DNA from: Funneliformis mosseae
Taxonomy: Eukaryota; Glomeromycota; Glomeromycetes; Glomerales; Glomeraceae
Assembly (NCBI GenBank): GCA_910592005.1
Contig: CAJVPP010001452.1
Location: 1 to 19,880 of the forward strand
Direction: 5' to 3'
DNA: 19,880 nucleotides
A program made the position numbers and the translations under genes. Below are positions 11,520-19,880 of the stretch, in pieces; the first letter of the stretch is position 1; every line of letters starts with the position of its first letter. Below the pieces are notes generated by a model. It was not told where the DNA came from and made no database searches. It saw only the letters and a program-made list of their open reading frames with translations.

Positions 11520-11906
11520 CTTTACTTATTTAACAAAAGCTAATTTTATTTGATTAAAGTTTTAAATTACACTATACAAAAATATATAAATATTATTTTT
11601 ATTATTTTATCACATTTTTTTAATAAGGGTTATTTATCTTAAATAATTAATTAAATTTCTCTAAAGTCAGTAATTTATTAAATAGCAAAGATCAGTTAAG
11701 AATAGCTTAACATCCTAACTTTTATTTTTAAAATAAAAAATAATAAAATCACTATTTTTATTATATCAAAAATGAAACTAATATATTTTCTAGTATTTTT
11801 TATTAATTAAAAATTTTCTTATTTAATTTTTTTAATAAATACTTTTTCAGTTGTATTATTATATATAATTATCCAAATAATTCAAAAATTAAAATATAGT
11901 ATTTGC

Positions 11907-12260
11907 TAAATACAGTAATAACGGAAAAAAATGACAATTTTTTTATAACTTAATAATTTTATAAGTTTTGTGCCTAGAGACATAAATTTAGTATTATTAG
12001 ATTTATCTCAATAAAATAAATTTAATGAGCTATAATTCATTTTCCTATGATTACTAGAAATAATAAAATATCATAAAATGTCATGTGTAATAAATGTCAA
12101 TAAATACTGCTAATTTATTTAGTACTTTATTTCATAATTATATAAGCTTTGCACTTAAAGATATAAATTTATTATCAATAAATTTATCTTAATGAGACAA
12201 TTCTAATAAGCTATATTTTATTTTCATTTAATCACTAAATACAGTACAATGTAGAAAATA
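11907..12260. repeat. Two-copy diverged direct repeat (about 180-210 bp spacing)
   Basis: Copy 1 (about 11950-12060) and copy 2 (about 12132-12240) share the same order of words: ATAATT-TATAAG, TTTGTGCC or TTTGCACT, ATAAATTTA, TTTATCT, a TAATAAGCTATA or AATGAGCTATA block, and ATTTTC. A shared CTAAATACAGTA word occurs before copy 1 (about 11907) and after copy 2 (about 12225), suggesting a longer tandem unit. In the best-preserved stretch, GTGCCTAGAGAC faces GCACTTAAAGAT, where all five differences are transitions. Confidence 0.55.
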
Positions 12261-15060
12261 TATAGAAAATTATTAAAAAAATATATTTTTTTAAAATCTA
12301 TTTTGAAATACATATAATTAATAATAAAAAATTAGTATTACATGATAGATTATTATTAAATAATTATTATATCTTAAAATGTATATTATAAGATATAATA
12401 TATTAAATTTTAAAGATTTTAAATAAAAATCACATGAGATATTTCCTATTATTTAATTATCAGTTTTTCCATTACCACTGTAGTTAATTATATCATTTAT
12501 TTATAATATTTATAAATGCATTTTTATAGATATATAATTTTAATAAAAATATAATAATTTATATATAATAATTAATTTAATATTATTTTTATTTATAAAT
12601 TAATTCTTAATTTATTATTAATATAGTAAAAAAGATTTCTTGAAGATATTACTTTATAATTATAATAAATTAAATAATTTAATAGTTTTGAAAAAGATAT
12701 ATAAAAAGCTATTAATAAATTAATTTATTAAATACAACTTAATAAATTATTTTTAAAAACTAATTGTATATAAATATCATATAAAAATTGATTATAAAAA
12801 AATTAAACTTATATTAAATTCAAAAATTCAAATTCAATAATAATCTAATCAATATTTGATATATATATAATAAAACATTTTTAAATTATAATAATATTAA
12901 TATTTAATAAAATATTGTTAATTATTTTTTATAAATATTTAGTCAAAATAATTTTATAAAATGCTTAAATATATATAAAAAATTTAAAATAAATCAAAAT
13001 AAATAAAAATAATAAAATAAAAATTAAATTTTATCATTTTCTTTTAATTTTACTTAAAATATTAATATCTATTTAAAAAGCAAAAAAAATCTTATAATAA
13101 TTTTAGAAAATATCTTTTATATTAAAATTAATAAAGATAGTTAAAATATTAAAAGAAAAAAAAATCTTGTAATAAGAATTTTTTTATTTATTAATAAAAA
13201 AGAAAATATTTAAATTAGATAATTAATTTAATTATAATTTATTTTATATATATATTATAAATAAATTAAAAAAATAATATAATTTATAACTTAATATATA
13301 TTTTTATATAAGAAAAAATTATAATATATTAGATAAAGTTAACAAAATATTTATTATATAATTAATTAACTTTTAAAAAAATAGAATTAAATTTTATTTT
13401 TTAATAATAAAAAATTTATATATATTAATTTTTATAATAGAAAAAAACTACTAAAAAAATTAATTTTACTTTTATATAATAAATATAATTTTTAGATTAA
13501 AATATGTTTAGATTTATATTAACTCATTTTTTATTTTTTATCAGCTATTTTCTTTTCTATTGTAAGGATTCTATATTATAAATTTTTCATATTTATCTAT
13601 TAAAATACTAAAGATTTATAATTTTTTAAAATAATAATAAATAATTTAATTAATATATTAATTAAAAAAAATATATATAATCTTAATATTTATTTTGAAT
13701 TTTATTGATTTGCTTATAATTAAAAATAAATATTATTTAAAATCAAATAAAAGAAAATACTAAAATATTTTCTATAAATAAATTTATAATTAAAATACAT
13801 AGTATAATTATTAAAACTTTATAATATAAATTTTATAAATTATATGAGAGTTTAAAAAAAAACTATTTTATATTAAAGAAAAAATTTTAAAGTTTAAAAA
13901 AAATGTAAAAATTGTATAAAAACTTTTTGTTAGTTTATGATAAGTCAAATAAATTCTATAATAATTATATTAAAATTATATAGAAAAAAATAAAGTTTTC
14001 TGAAAAATCTAAATTAGATTGATAATTAATTTTAAGTTAATATTAAATCAAGGTAACCTGTTATTTAATCAAAACTAATTTAACAAAATTTAGTTAACCA
14101 ATTATTCAATTTGAATAATAATGAATTATTCAATTAAAATAATGATAAAATTTTTTCTGAAATAATAATAAATTATTTAATTAAAATAATGATAAATTAT
14201 TTTTTAAATAATAATAAATTATTCTTTTTTAATAATAATATATTATTTTAATTAAGATTGTTAAATGAAACTTAGAGATTTTACAAGTAATTTAAATAAT
14301 AAAAAGTAAAATTTAATAAAATTTTATTAAAATTTTATTAAAAATCTGCAAAATCATAAAGATAAAATTACATTAAAGTTTATAAAAATGTAAAATTATA
14401 TTAAAATTTTAATAAAAAATTAGCAAAGTTAAAGGTTAAATATTTTGTTAAATTTAAAATAAGTTTAGATAAGTAATTTTAGTTTAATTAATAATAATAA
14501 ATTATTTAAAAAAATAATTTAATCAAATCAGATCAGATATATCAAATCATTTTAAATAAAAAATTAAGCAGATTAGATTTTTGCTTAAATTAATCTAATT
14601 CTCTCAAATTAAATATTTAATTATTTAACTTAACTAAATCTATTTAAAATTTTAGAAAAGACAATATTATATTTTATATATATATTCTTATAATGTGTAC
14701 TAGATAAAAATAATTTTTTGCTATTTGTTTATTAAATTTTATGAAAATATTATACATAATAAACTTAGTTAATTTTAGTACTATTCAAAAGCTTTATTTC
14801 TTATATATATATATAATAACTTTTTTAAAAATTTATTATTATTTATAATTAAAATATAAAAATAAAGAAAATTAAAAAACTTATATTAAATATATATCAC
14901 TAACTTTTATTGTTTAAAATTTACTGTTTTTAAATATAAAATGTTAATTTAATTATATAAAAATAATCATAGAAATACAAATATTAGTTAAATTTTTAAT
15001 ATTTTAGAGTTTATAATTAAAAGAATAATTAAATAATATGATAATACAAATTAAATATAA

Positions 15061-15195
15061 CATTACAACTAGTTGCAACTATATGATGTTTATTTATCAC
15101 CAGTTATAATTAGTTATAACTCAATTTTTATTAATGTTACAATTAGTTGCAATTTTGTGATGCTTATTTATCACTAGTTGCAATTAGTTGCAGCG
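15061..15195. repeat. Two-copy direct repeat with AGTTGCAACT-type palindromes
   Basis: Two copies of about 60 bp start near 15063 and 15137 (offset 74 bp). Both read TTACAA-TAGTTGCAA, then TGATG-TTATTTATCAC, then a pair of AGTT-AA words. Copy 1 has AGTTGCAACT (a perfect palindrome) and AGTTATAACT; copy 2 keeps TTGCAATTAGTTGCAG. These are the most G/C-containing bases for hundreds of bases around. They may be an end of an old transposon or a fragment of a dispersed repeat family. Confidence 0.65.
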
Positions 15196-16864
15196 TTATC
15201 TTTTATACAGATACATCTTTAAATAAAAAATAAAGTAATTGATCTTTATTATTTAATGATCATAACTGTAAAATTTTAAAAGAAATTATTATTAAAATAA
15301 TAAATCTTAAGCTATTAAAATATAGAAAAATTTTCAGAAAAAAACTGATTAAAAAATTTTTTTATTTTTTTAAAAAATATCATAAACTTATTTTTATTTA
15401 GTATATATATCTTATTTTATATAATCATTAAAAGAAAAAGAATTTTTATTTAGTTTTTTTATCTAGTAATATAATAAAGAAAATTATAATCAGATATTTA
15501 TAAATTATATTAATTATTAAATTTTTATTTGATTAATAATATTTCTAATAAAATAATTTTTAAAAATATTAATATTTATAAAAGTTTTAATAAATTATTT
15601 TAGTTTTCTTACTTTATATTATTTAAATATAAAAATAATATTTAACTAAAATTTTTATAATTTAATTATTTTTTATAAATATTTGATTTAAACTTATTAT
15701 TAAAAAAAAAGTATGATAAAATAAATCTATATTTTAATTATTTATAATATTATGTATTAAGAATAAATTAAAATACAATTTTTATTTTTTACTTAATTTC
15801 AAATAAAAATAAAAATTATCAAATTAACTTATAAGATTAAAATCAAAATAATAAAATAATTTTTATTTTATCCAAACCAATTATCATAAGTAATTATAAT
15901 TTTTTTACTGATAACAACTTTTTAAAATAAATAATATATTATATTTAATATTATATTAGCATATATAAATATCTTTTTGAAGTAATTTTTTATAATATAA
16001 AATTTAATTGATAATTTTATAGTTTCTTAGTTTTACAAACTCTAAAAAAATATATTTAAAAAGCTGATTTAAATAAGTAAAATTAATTTGTTATAATAAA
16101 TATATAAAATATTTTGTGTCTAATTATAATATATATGTAATTAATAAACTATATGTATTTTACTAATATTAATTATATTATTGATATTTAATTTGTATTA
16201 ATATTTTATGATTTCAAATTCAACTTTAATTATTTATATTTATTAGAATTTCATTTTACTATTTATAAATTAATTTTAAAATCTTTAAAATTTTACAAAG
16301 TTATTTTTTGAAATTGAAATTTAAGATTTTGATATTATATTATCTCAAGAAATTATTTTTTCAGTTTTATCATATTTAATATAATAATTAGTTTATATTT
16401 TTTATAATTAGATGTAATATTTTATCAATAGTAAGATAAAAAATATTTTAGAATTATTTTATGTTATAATAGTAAAAGCAAACTATAAATATTACTATAT
16501 TTATTGAAAAGAATTTACTAAAAATGTAATATTAATATCAAGAAAAACTTTACTATTTATTTTAAATATATAACTAATTTTTCATGTATATATTCTTAAA
16601 TCTATTTTTATATAAAACATTTGTAAAGTTAAGAAAATGTTTATTAATTCTATTATTTAAAATATACTGGATGATATATAGAATAAATAAGAAAAGAAGC
16701 ATTAAAACAAGATCTAAATTTTTGTATTATCAAATTTATTGACTTATTATTATTTTAAATGTAAAAGTTAAGTATAATAATTAATTCATATTCATATTTC
16801 TTTAATCCTTTTAATTTGATATATCATTTAAAAAACTATTTAAATTCAATTTTTTCATAATATA

Positions 16865-17014
16865 TTATAAATCTTTTTGATTTTTAGAATTACAATTTGA
16901 TCCTTCAAAAAATTGTTTTAAATCATGAATAATATCTAAAACAAAATCATTATCTTCATAGTCACCTAGCTCTAATTGAATTAAATCCTATAATGATTTT
17001 GGTTGTTTCAATAT
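16865..17014 (-). pseudogene. Coding-looking fragment of an unidentified protein
   Basis: On the minus strand one frame reads about 50 residues with ordinary protein composition, including DLIQLELGDYEDNDFVLDII and then HDLKQFFEGSNC, interrupted by one TAG near its start. The TAG lies in ATTATAG, which could equally be an intron acceptor for an exon beginning GATTTAATT. It stands out against the A/T-only DNA around it. I do not recognise the protein. It may be a remnant exon of a lost gene or of a transposon protein. Confidence 0.3.
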
Positions 17015-17104
17015 CTATTAACCTTGTTTTTAATAATATATTTTTTTTTTTTACAATTATTAATAGTGTAAAAATTTCAAAATTAAATATCACGAAAGGT
17101 CCGG

Positions 17105-17115
17105 GTAACCCGATT
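17105..17115. repeat. Short GC-rich palindrome CGGGTAACCCG region
   Basis: CGGGT-A-ACCCG forms a perfect odd-length inverted repeat at the point where the AT desert ends. It lies 110 bp outside the MITE-like element and may be the edge of another inserted element, but no partner end was found in the window. Confidence 0.3.
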
Positions 17116-17212
17116 TTGAAATAATATTTTATTTAGCTTATTAGGATTGTTACATTAAAGGAATCAAATAACTATTAAAACAATATTGACTAAGTTATAT
17201 TATTATGTAGTA

Positions 17213-17592
17213 CGAATGATTGACTGCTAGGAAAATGCGGCTTGAAATATCATTATACTAAAAAAATTAGTTAAATATTAATAAATTTACATCAAATTTT
17301 TAATTAATATAATAGAATTTATATTTAAACTTTTAAAAAAAAATAAAATTAATTTAAATTAATTAAAGAATGTATTCAAAATGGGAGGATTTCTATGAAA
17401 CAGGTTCCGAGAAATTTTTTGACTAAATTTAAGCTTATGCATTTTAATCTAATAACATCAAAAACTAAAATGCAATAAAATCTAAAAATTCCGGAACCTG
17501 ATTTTCCTAGCAATCAACCCAATGTCAAAAAAACATGTTTAATATCTTTAGTGTAACAATATTTCAGACCCGCATTTTCCTAGCAATTATAT
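17213..17592. mobile_element. MITE-like element with inverted terminal repeats (outer)
   Basis: The left arm (about 17213-17262) contains TGCTAGGAAAATGCGG, then TGAAATAT and TTATACTAAA. The right arm (about 17545-17592), read on the minus strand, contains TTGCTAGGAAAATGCGG, then TGAAATAT and TTACACTAAA. The arms therefore match as imperfect inverted repeats of about 45 bp bounding about 380 bp with no coding capacity, which is the structure of a non-autonomous DNA transposon. A second, smaller palindromic element lies inside it. The target-site duplication is not obvious. Confidence 0.65.
17383..17520. mobile_element. Nested palindromic MITE-like element (inner)
   Basis: About 138 bp form a long imperfect hairpin. 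The left end reads GGGAGGATTTCTATGAAACA then GGTTCCG. The right end on the minus strand reads GGGTTGATTGCTAGGAAAAT then CAGGTTCCGG, and both arms continue into AATTTTT and GCATTTTA. Its terminal word TTGCTAGGAAAAT is shared with the outer element, so the two probably belong to the same transposon family, one inserted in or derived from the other. The left terminus is the more decayed. Confidence 0.6.
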
Positions 17593-17729
17593 TTATAATA
17601 CGCTAAATGTAGTAGCACTTACGCTGAGTACTTTTGGCGAAGCAATTTCGAGTGAGTATATTCTAGATGAAAACAATATTGCAAATGAAATTGATGATTC
17701 TTGTATGAGATGAGAGATGTTCAAGAAAG

Positions 17730-18030
17730 CGACCTGACTTTGTTACTGATGCAGGTAGGACAAATATCAACAAAATAAAGGGGAATATGGCTGTGAGGTA
17801 AAAAGAATGTGGGTTATTACACAAGCATTTGGTATTCCCACTCTGTTTATTCGCTATAATCCAGATATTTACAACGGAATTACAAAGGATAGTAAAGGAT
17901 AGTAACGATAAAGAGAGAAAACAAGAATTTTAATATGCTTGCGCGTCGCCTGCTGAAAGAATCACAATTCCTTCGAGTTATATACTTATTTTATGATGGA
18001 TATGATAGCTCTCTCTCTCTCACTCTCACT
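17730..18030 (+). pseudogene. Broken relic of an RPDF...FIRYNPD nuclease-like gene
   Basis: Fragments of one protein appear in shifted frames on the plus strand: RPDFVTDAG from 17730; then, in another frame (17759-17902), GEYGCEVKRMWVITQAFG followed by IPTLFIRYNPDIYNG; then from 17936 LARRLLKESQFLRVIYLFYD. The order RPDF, CE.KRM, P..FIRYNPD, and V.YL..DG matches a restriction-endonuclease-like family that I recall from large DNA viruses and from multicopy fungal genes. The normally central segment with acidic catalytic residues (EVDE.QH-type) is missing between the first two fragments, and stops flank them, so it cannot be functional. Family assignment is from memory of the pattern. An additional upstream open stretch (about 17605-17712) may be part of the same relic. 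Confidence 0.5.
18009..18030. repeat. (CT)n-rich microsatellite
   Basis: A run of CT dinucleotides with two CA interruptions (GCTCTCTCTCTCTCACTCTCAC) lies immediately after the nuclease-like relic. Confidence 0.7.
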
Positions 18031-18434
18031 AAATACAAGATACCAGTACAGCACATACATTATTATCGAGAAAACTAGAATGAACAAAATAATATATCTT
18101 TTAAATCATGTATACAAGTGTATACAGGTATTGTGACGTTATTGCTACACATTAGATTTATGCGAATAAAAATATCTTTCAAAAAAGTACCAGATATGAT
18201 GAGACATTTAATATAAATCCACACTGAAATGAAATTAGTAAACACTTTATTCTGTGAAGCAAGAATTCTTAAAAACAACGTAAATTTAATAATATGGTAA
18301 TTTTTTAAACTAAGTTAGTACTGATACTCCATTATAACTCCTAATACTGAATTCCTAAAAACAGTTAAATGGAATGTAAATATTTTTTTAAGTTACGAAA
18401 TATTTCTTTTGCTGAAGTGTGTTAAAATATACAT
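18031..18434. other. Spacer and probable 3' UTR of the Fic gene
   Basis: About 400 bp without a supportable gene. The minus-strand frame at 18075-18278 has no family features and is regarded as chance. AATAAA on the minus strand at 18246-18251 lies about 185 nt after the Fic stop and may serve as its polyadenylation signal. Confidence 0.4.
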
Positions 18435-19427
18435 TTAATCATTATTCTGAATATCTATATCCATCACTGTACATACGTTATAAGATGTCATATATACGTT
18501 CTCAAGTATAAAAGTAGCAAGTGCGTTGGGCATGAATGGTTCATGAAACCTTGATTCACGCAGACACTGTAAATATAAATCTCGTGTTCTCGTTCCTGTA
18601 TACAAAGAAAGTGGCACTACAGTAAATCTTGATAACAAATAACTCAAGAGTAACCTAACCACTCTCCCATTTCCATTCATGAAAGGATGTATATATAAGA
18701 AGTGAGTGAGAAAACACGCCCCGAATTTGATAGCTTCATCTAACTCTAATTCCTCTTCCTCAAATTTTTCTCGACACTGACGGAATAGCTCTTCTATTCT
18801 GTTCTCTATCAAATTTGGCCTCAAATAAACATAATTTTCTTGTGCCGCCATAACATATTGCGTTCTGTACCGACCCGCATTGTCAATCATCCCGTTGCCA
18901 ATTTGTTGATGCAACTGCTTTGCGAGCAATGGCGTAAAACGATCTATTGGAAGGTTAGGAAAGAAGGTGGACGGGAAAATGCCGTTAATGGTATCATAAA
19001 GATTTTGGACTTTTTTAACTAGGTGCGAAGAACGAGAAGGACCAAATATTATTTTATGGATTTTGTTGCCAAACGTTATTATGCAAATATAACTAGTCAA
19101 GCGTAAAATAGGTGTAAAAATTATTCTTGGAAAAACTATTCTGCAAACGTATTTCAGAAAAATTTTAAACCATGATTTCTTTAACAGCTGTTTTATAACA
19201 TCGATGTCTATATCGCCTTCCGCTGAAATGCATTCGATTAAATAACGTTCGCGTTGAAGGTCCATGAAACCCTTCCAAAGAAGTTCATCCTCGTTATTAA
19301 TAGATAATAATATGGTTTGTTGGAGACGATTGGTATTTAAGATGAAATACTGAGGAACGCGGTCGTCATAATCTGGTCTCCACCAAGGTTTATTCAAAAA
19401 GTCAAATTTGGAATGTATCAAAGCCAT
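18435..19427 (-). CDS. Fic (Fido) domain protein, putative AMP transferase
   Basis: A 330-residue protein from the first ATG (context AAGATGG, at 19427). The open frame extends nine codons further to a GTG, which is not a likely eukaryotic start. The Fic core carries the signature HPFMNGNGRVVR (247-258): the catalytic His, the G-N-G anion loop and both Arg are present, but the metal-binding Asp/Glu at position 251 is Asn. Upstream, LHQQIGNG..DNAGRYR and the following QYVMAAQENYVYLRP match the helix and substrate flap of Fic cores. Residues 66-72 read CISAEGD inside a helix-like stretch, where class II Fic proteins have the (S/T)xxxE(G/N) inhibitory motif. Between this and the core lies a hydrophobic and basic stretch (85-129). 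Fic enzymes usually transfer AMP from ATP to Ser/Thr/Tyr of proteins; the target here is unknown. The gene sits alone among mobile-element debris. Confidence 0.82.
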   Translation of the reverse strand: MALIHSKFDFLNKPWWRPDYDDRVPQYFILNTNRLQQTILLSINNEDELLWKGFMDLQRERYLIECISAEGDIDIDVIKQLLKKSWFKIFLKYVCRIVFPRIIFTPILRLTSYICIITFGNKIHKIIFGPSRSSHLVKKVQNLYDTINGIFPSTFFPNLPIDRFTPLLAKQLHQQIGNGMIDNAGRYRTQYVMAAQENYVYLRPNLIENRIEELFRQCREKFEEEELELDEAIKFGACFLTHFLYIHPFMNGNGRVVRLLLSYLLSRFTVVPLSLYTGTRTRDLYLQCLRESRFHEPFMPNALATFILENVYMTSYNVCTVMDIDIQNND

Positions 19428-19803
19428 CTTGTATAAAAAAGATTTTATTTTCACGCGTATTTATTCATCAGCGGGAGTTAATTCCCGTGATATTTATTGC
19501 TTATATTTAAAAGTTAATGAATATAATTGAAATAATCATATTTTAGATTTTTTTTTTATCAATAATATCATAATCTTATTTAGAATTCTTTATTTTTATT
19601 ACAATATATAATATAATAATAATACAATAAAAATAGATATAAATAATAAAATAAAAATATACAATTATAAATTTAAAAACTTATAAATAGTATGGATTTT
19701 AGAAAAATAAAGTCATGATTAATTTTCTGCTATATATATCATATATTAATTTCAATATCTTAAACACCTAGACTTAATCCCAATATTCAATATCTTGATA
19801 TAC
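19428..19803. promoter_or_regulatory. AT-rich upstream region of the Fic gene
   Basis: About 375 bp between the Fic start codon and the transposon end. The part near 19428-19500 has mixed composition and probably holds the 5' leader; 19510-19740 is almost pure A/T. No specific promoter motif or other gene could be identified. Confidence 0.4.
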
Positions 19804-19880
19804 TACAGAGGGTCACCAAAAGTCTCTGAACACTTTTTGGGATAACATAAAACTCAAAATTTAAAGTTAAAACTGAGAAA
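19804..19880 (+). mobile_element. Left end of a Tc1/mariner-type transposon (cut by window)
   Basis: At a TA dinucleotide (19804-19805) begins CAGAGGGTCACCAAAAGTCT then CTGAACACTTTTTGGG. This matches the form of fungal and animal Tc1/mariner terminal repeats, which start CAGxGG after the TA target and contain an AAAAGTxTxxGAACAC-like core. Only 75 bp of the element are inside the window, so neither the transposase nor the opposite end can be seen, and intactness is unknown. Confidence 0.6.

Larger units (their letters stand above)
10572..17090. other. Extremely AT-rich gene desert
   Basis: No open frame with coding character was found over about 6.5 kb on either strand, apart from a small island near 16.9 kb. 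The DNA is close to pure A/T: in 13201-13320 only four of 120 bases are G or C. The flanks (10.6-11.1 kb and 16.8-17.1 kb) are somewhat richer. Islands that keep some G/C are mainly remnants of duplicated sequence, listed separately. No tRNA, rRNA or known ncRNA structure was recognised. The stretch is best read as old, mutated repeat or intergenic DNA. Confidence 0.75.

Noticed and set aside
11907..15195. CRISPR-like array
   Set aside because: The repeats are two-copy, diverged and without regular spacers, and the genome is eukaryotic.
10572..17090. Mitochondrial or plasmid DNA insertion as the cause of the AT-rich stretch
   Set aside because: No mitochondrial protein, rRNA or tRNA fragment could be recognised in any frame.
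18075..18278. 67-codon minus-strand frame next to the Fic gene
   Set aside because: Low-complexity hydrophobic composition, no known motif, and it lies where the Fic 3' UTR is expected.
19019..19148. Possible GT...CACCTAG intron inside the Fic gene
   Set aside because: Its 130-bp length would break the reading frame before the HPFMNGNGR motif, while the unspliced frame is open throughout.
19428..19454. Nine extra N-terminal codons of the Fic frame starting at GTG
   Set aside because: A GTG start is unlikely in a eukaryotic nuclear gene; the ATG at 19427 has a good context (AAGATGG).

Overview
The window is eukaryotic and looks fungal. Genes are split by short introns (78-102 bp) that start GT and end TAG. 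Coding DNA is AT-leaning and the intergenic DNA is extremely AT-rich. One gene encodes mL60 (MRPL31), a large-subunit protein of fungal mitochondrial ribosomes. Together with a Fic protein, decayed transposon pieces and an SZT2 homologue (a TORC1-pathway gene missing from the model yeasts), this suggests an early-diverging fungus, most likely an arbuscular mycorrhizal glomeromycete such as Rhizophagus. The species is inferred, not read directly.

Layout. Positions 1-8090 (minus strand) hold most of a very large SZT2 (KICSTOR subunit) gene: nine exons joined here by frame and by similarity to animal SZT2, giving 2,465 codons from an ATG at 8090 to the window edge, where the last exon is still open. 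Positions 8091-8640 are a spacer. Positions 8641-9747 (minus) encode a 368-residue multi-pass membrane protein of a fungal family without known function. It is head-to-head with the three-exon mL60 gene (9968-10443, plus) across a 220-bp shared promoter rich in poly-T and (ATTT)n.

From about 10,570 to 17,090 lies a 6.5-kb gene desert that is almost pure A/T. It still contains at least two diverged duplications whose copies differ mainly by transitions, consistent with old repeats worn down by C-to-T mutation. Its right border has a coding-looking island (16865-17014). Next come a nest of palindromic MITE-like elements (about 17213-17592) and a frameshifted relic of an RPDF...FIRYNPD nuclease-like gene (17730-18030). 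A Fic-domain gene (18435-19427, minus) follows. The window ends inside the left end of a Tc1/mariner-type transposon whose terminal repeat begins at 19806.

Functionally, the left half is conserved housekeeping DNA: nutrient signalling to TORC1, a membrane protein and mitochondrial translation. The right half is an accessory, repeat-rich compartment carrying a lineage-type Fic gene and mobile-element debris. The most notable items are SZT2 in a fungus, the Fic protein with an altered active-site motif and altered putative inhibitory helix, the RIP-like decay signature, and the nuclease relic.
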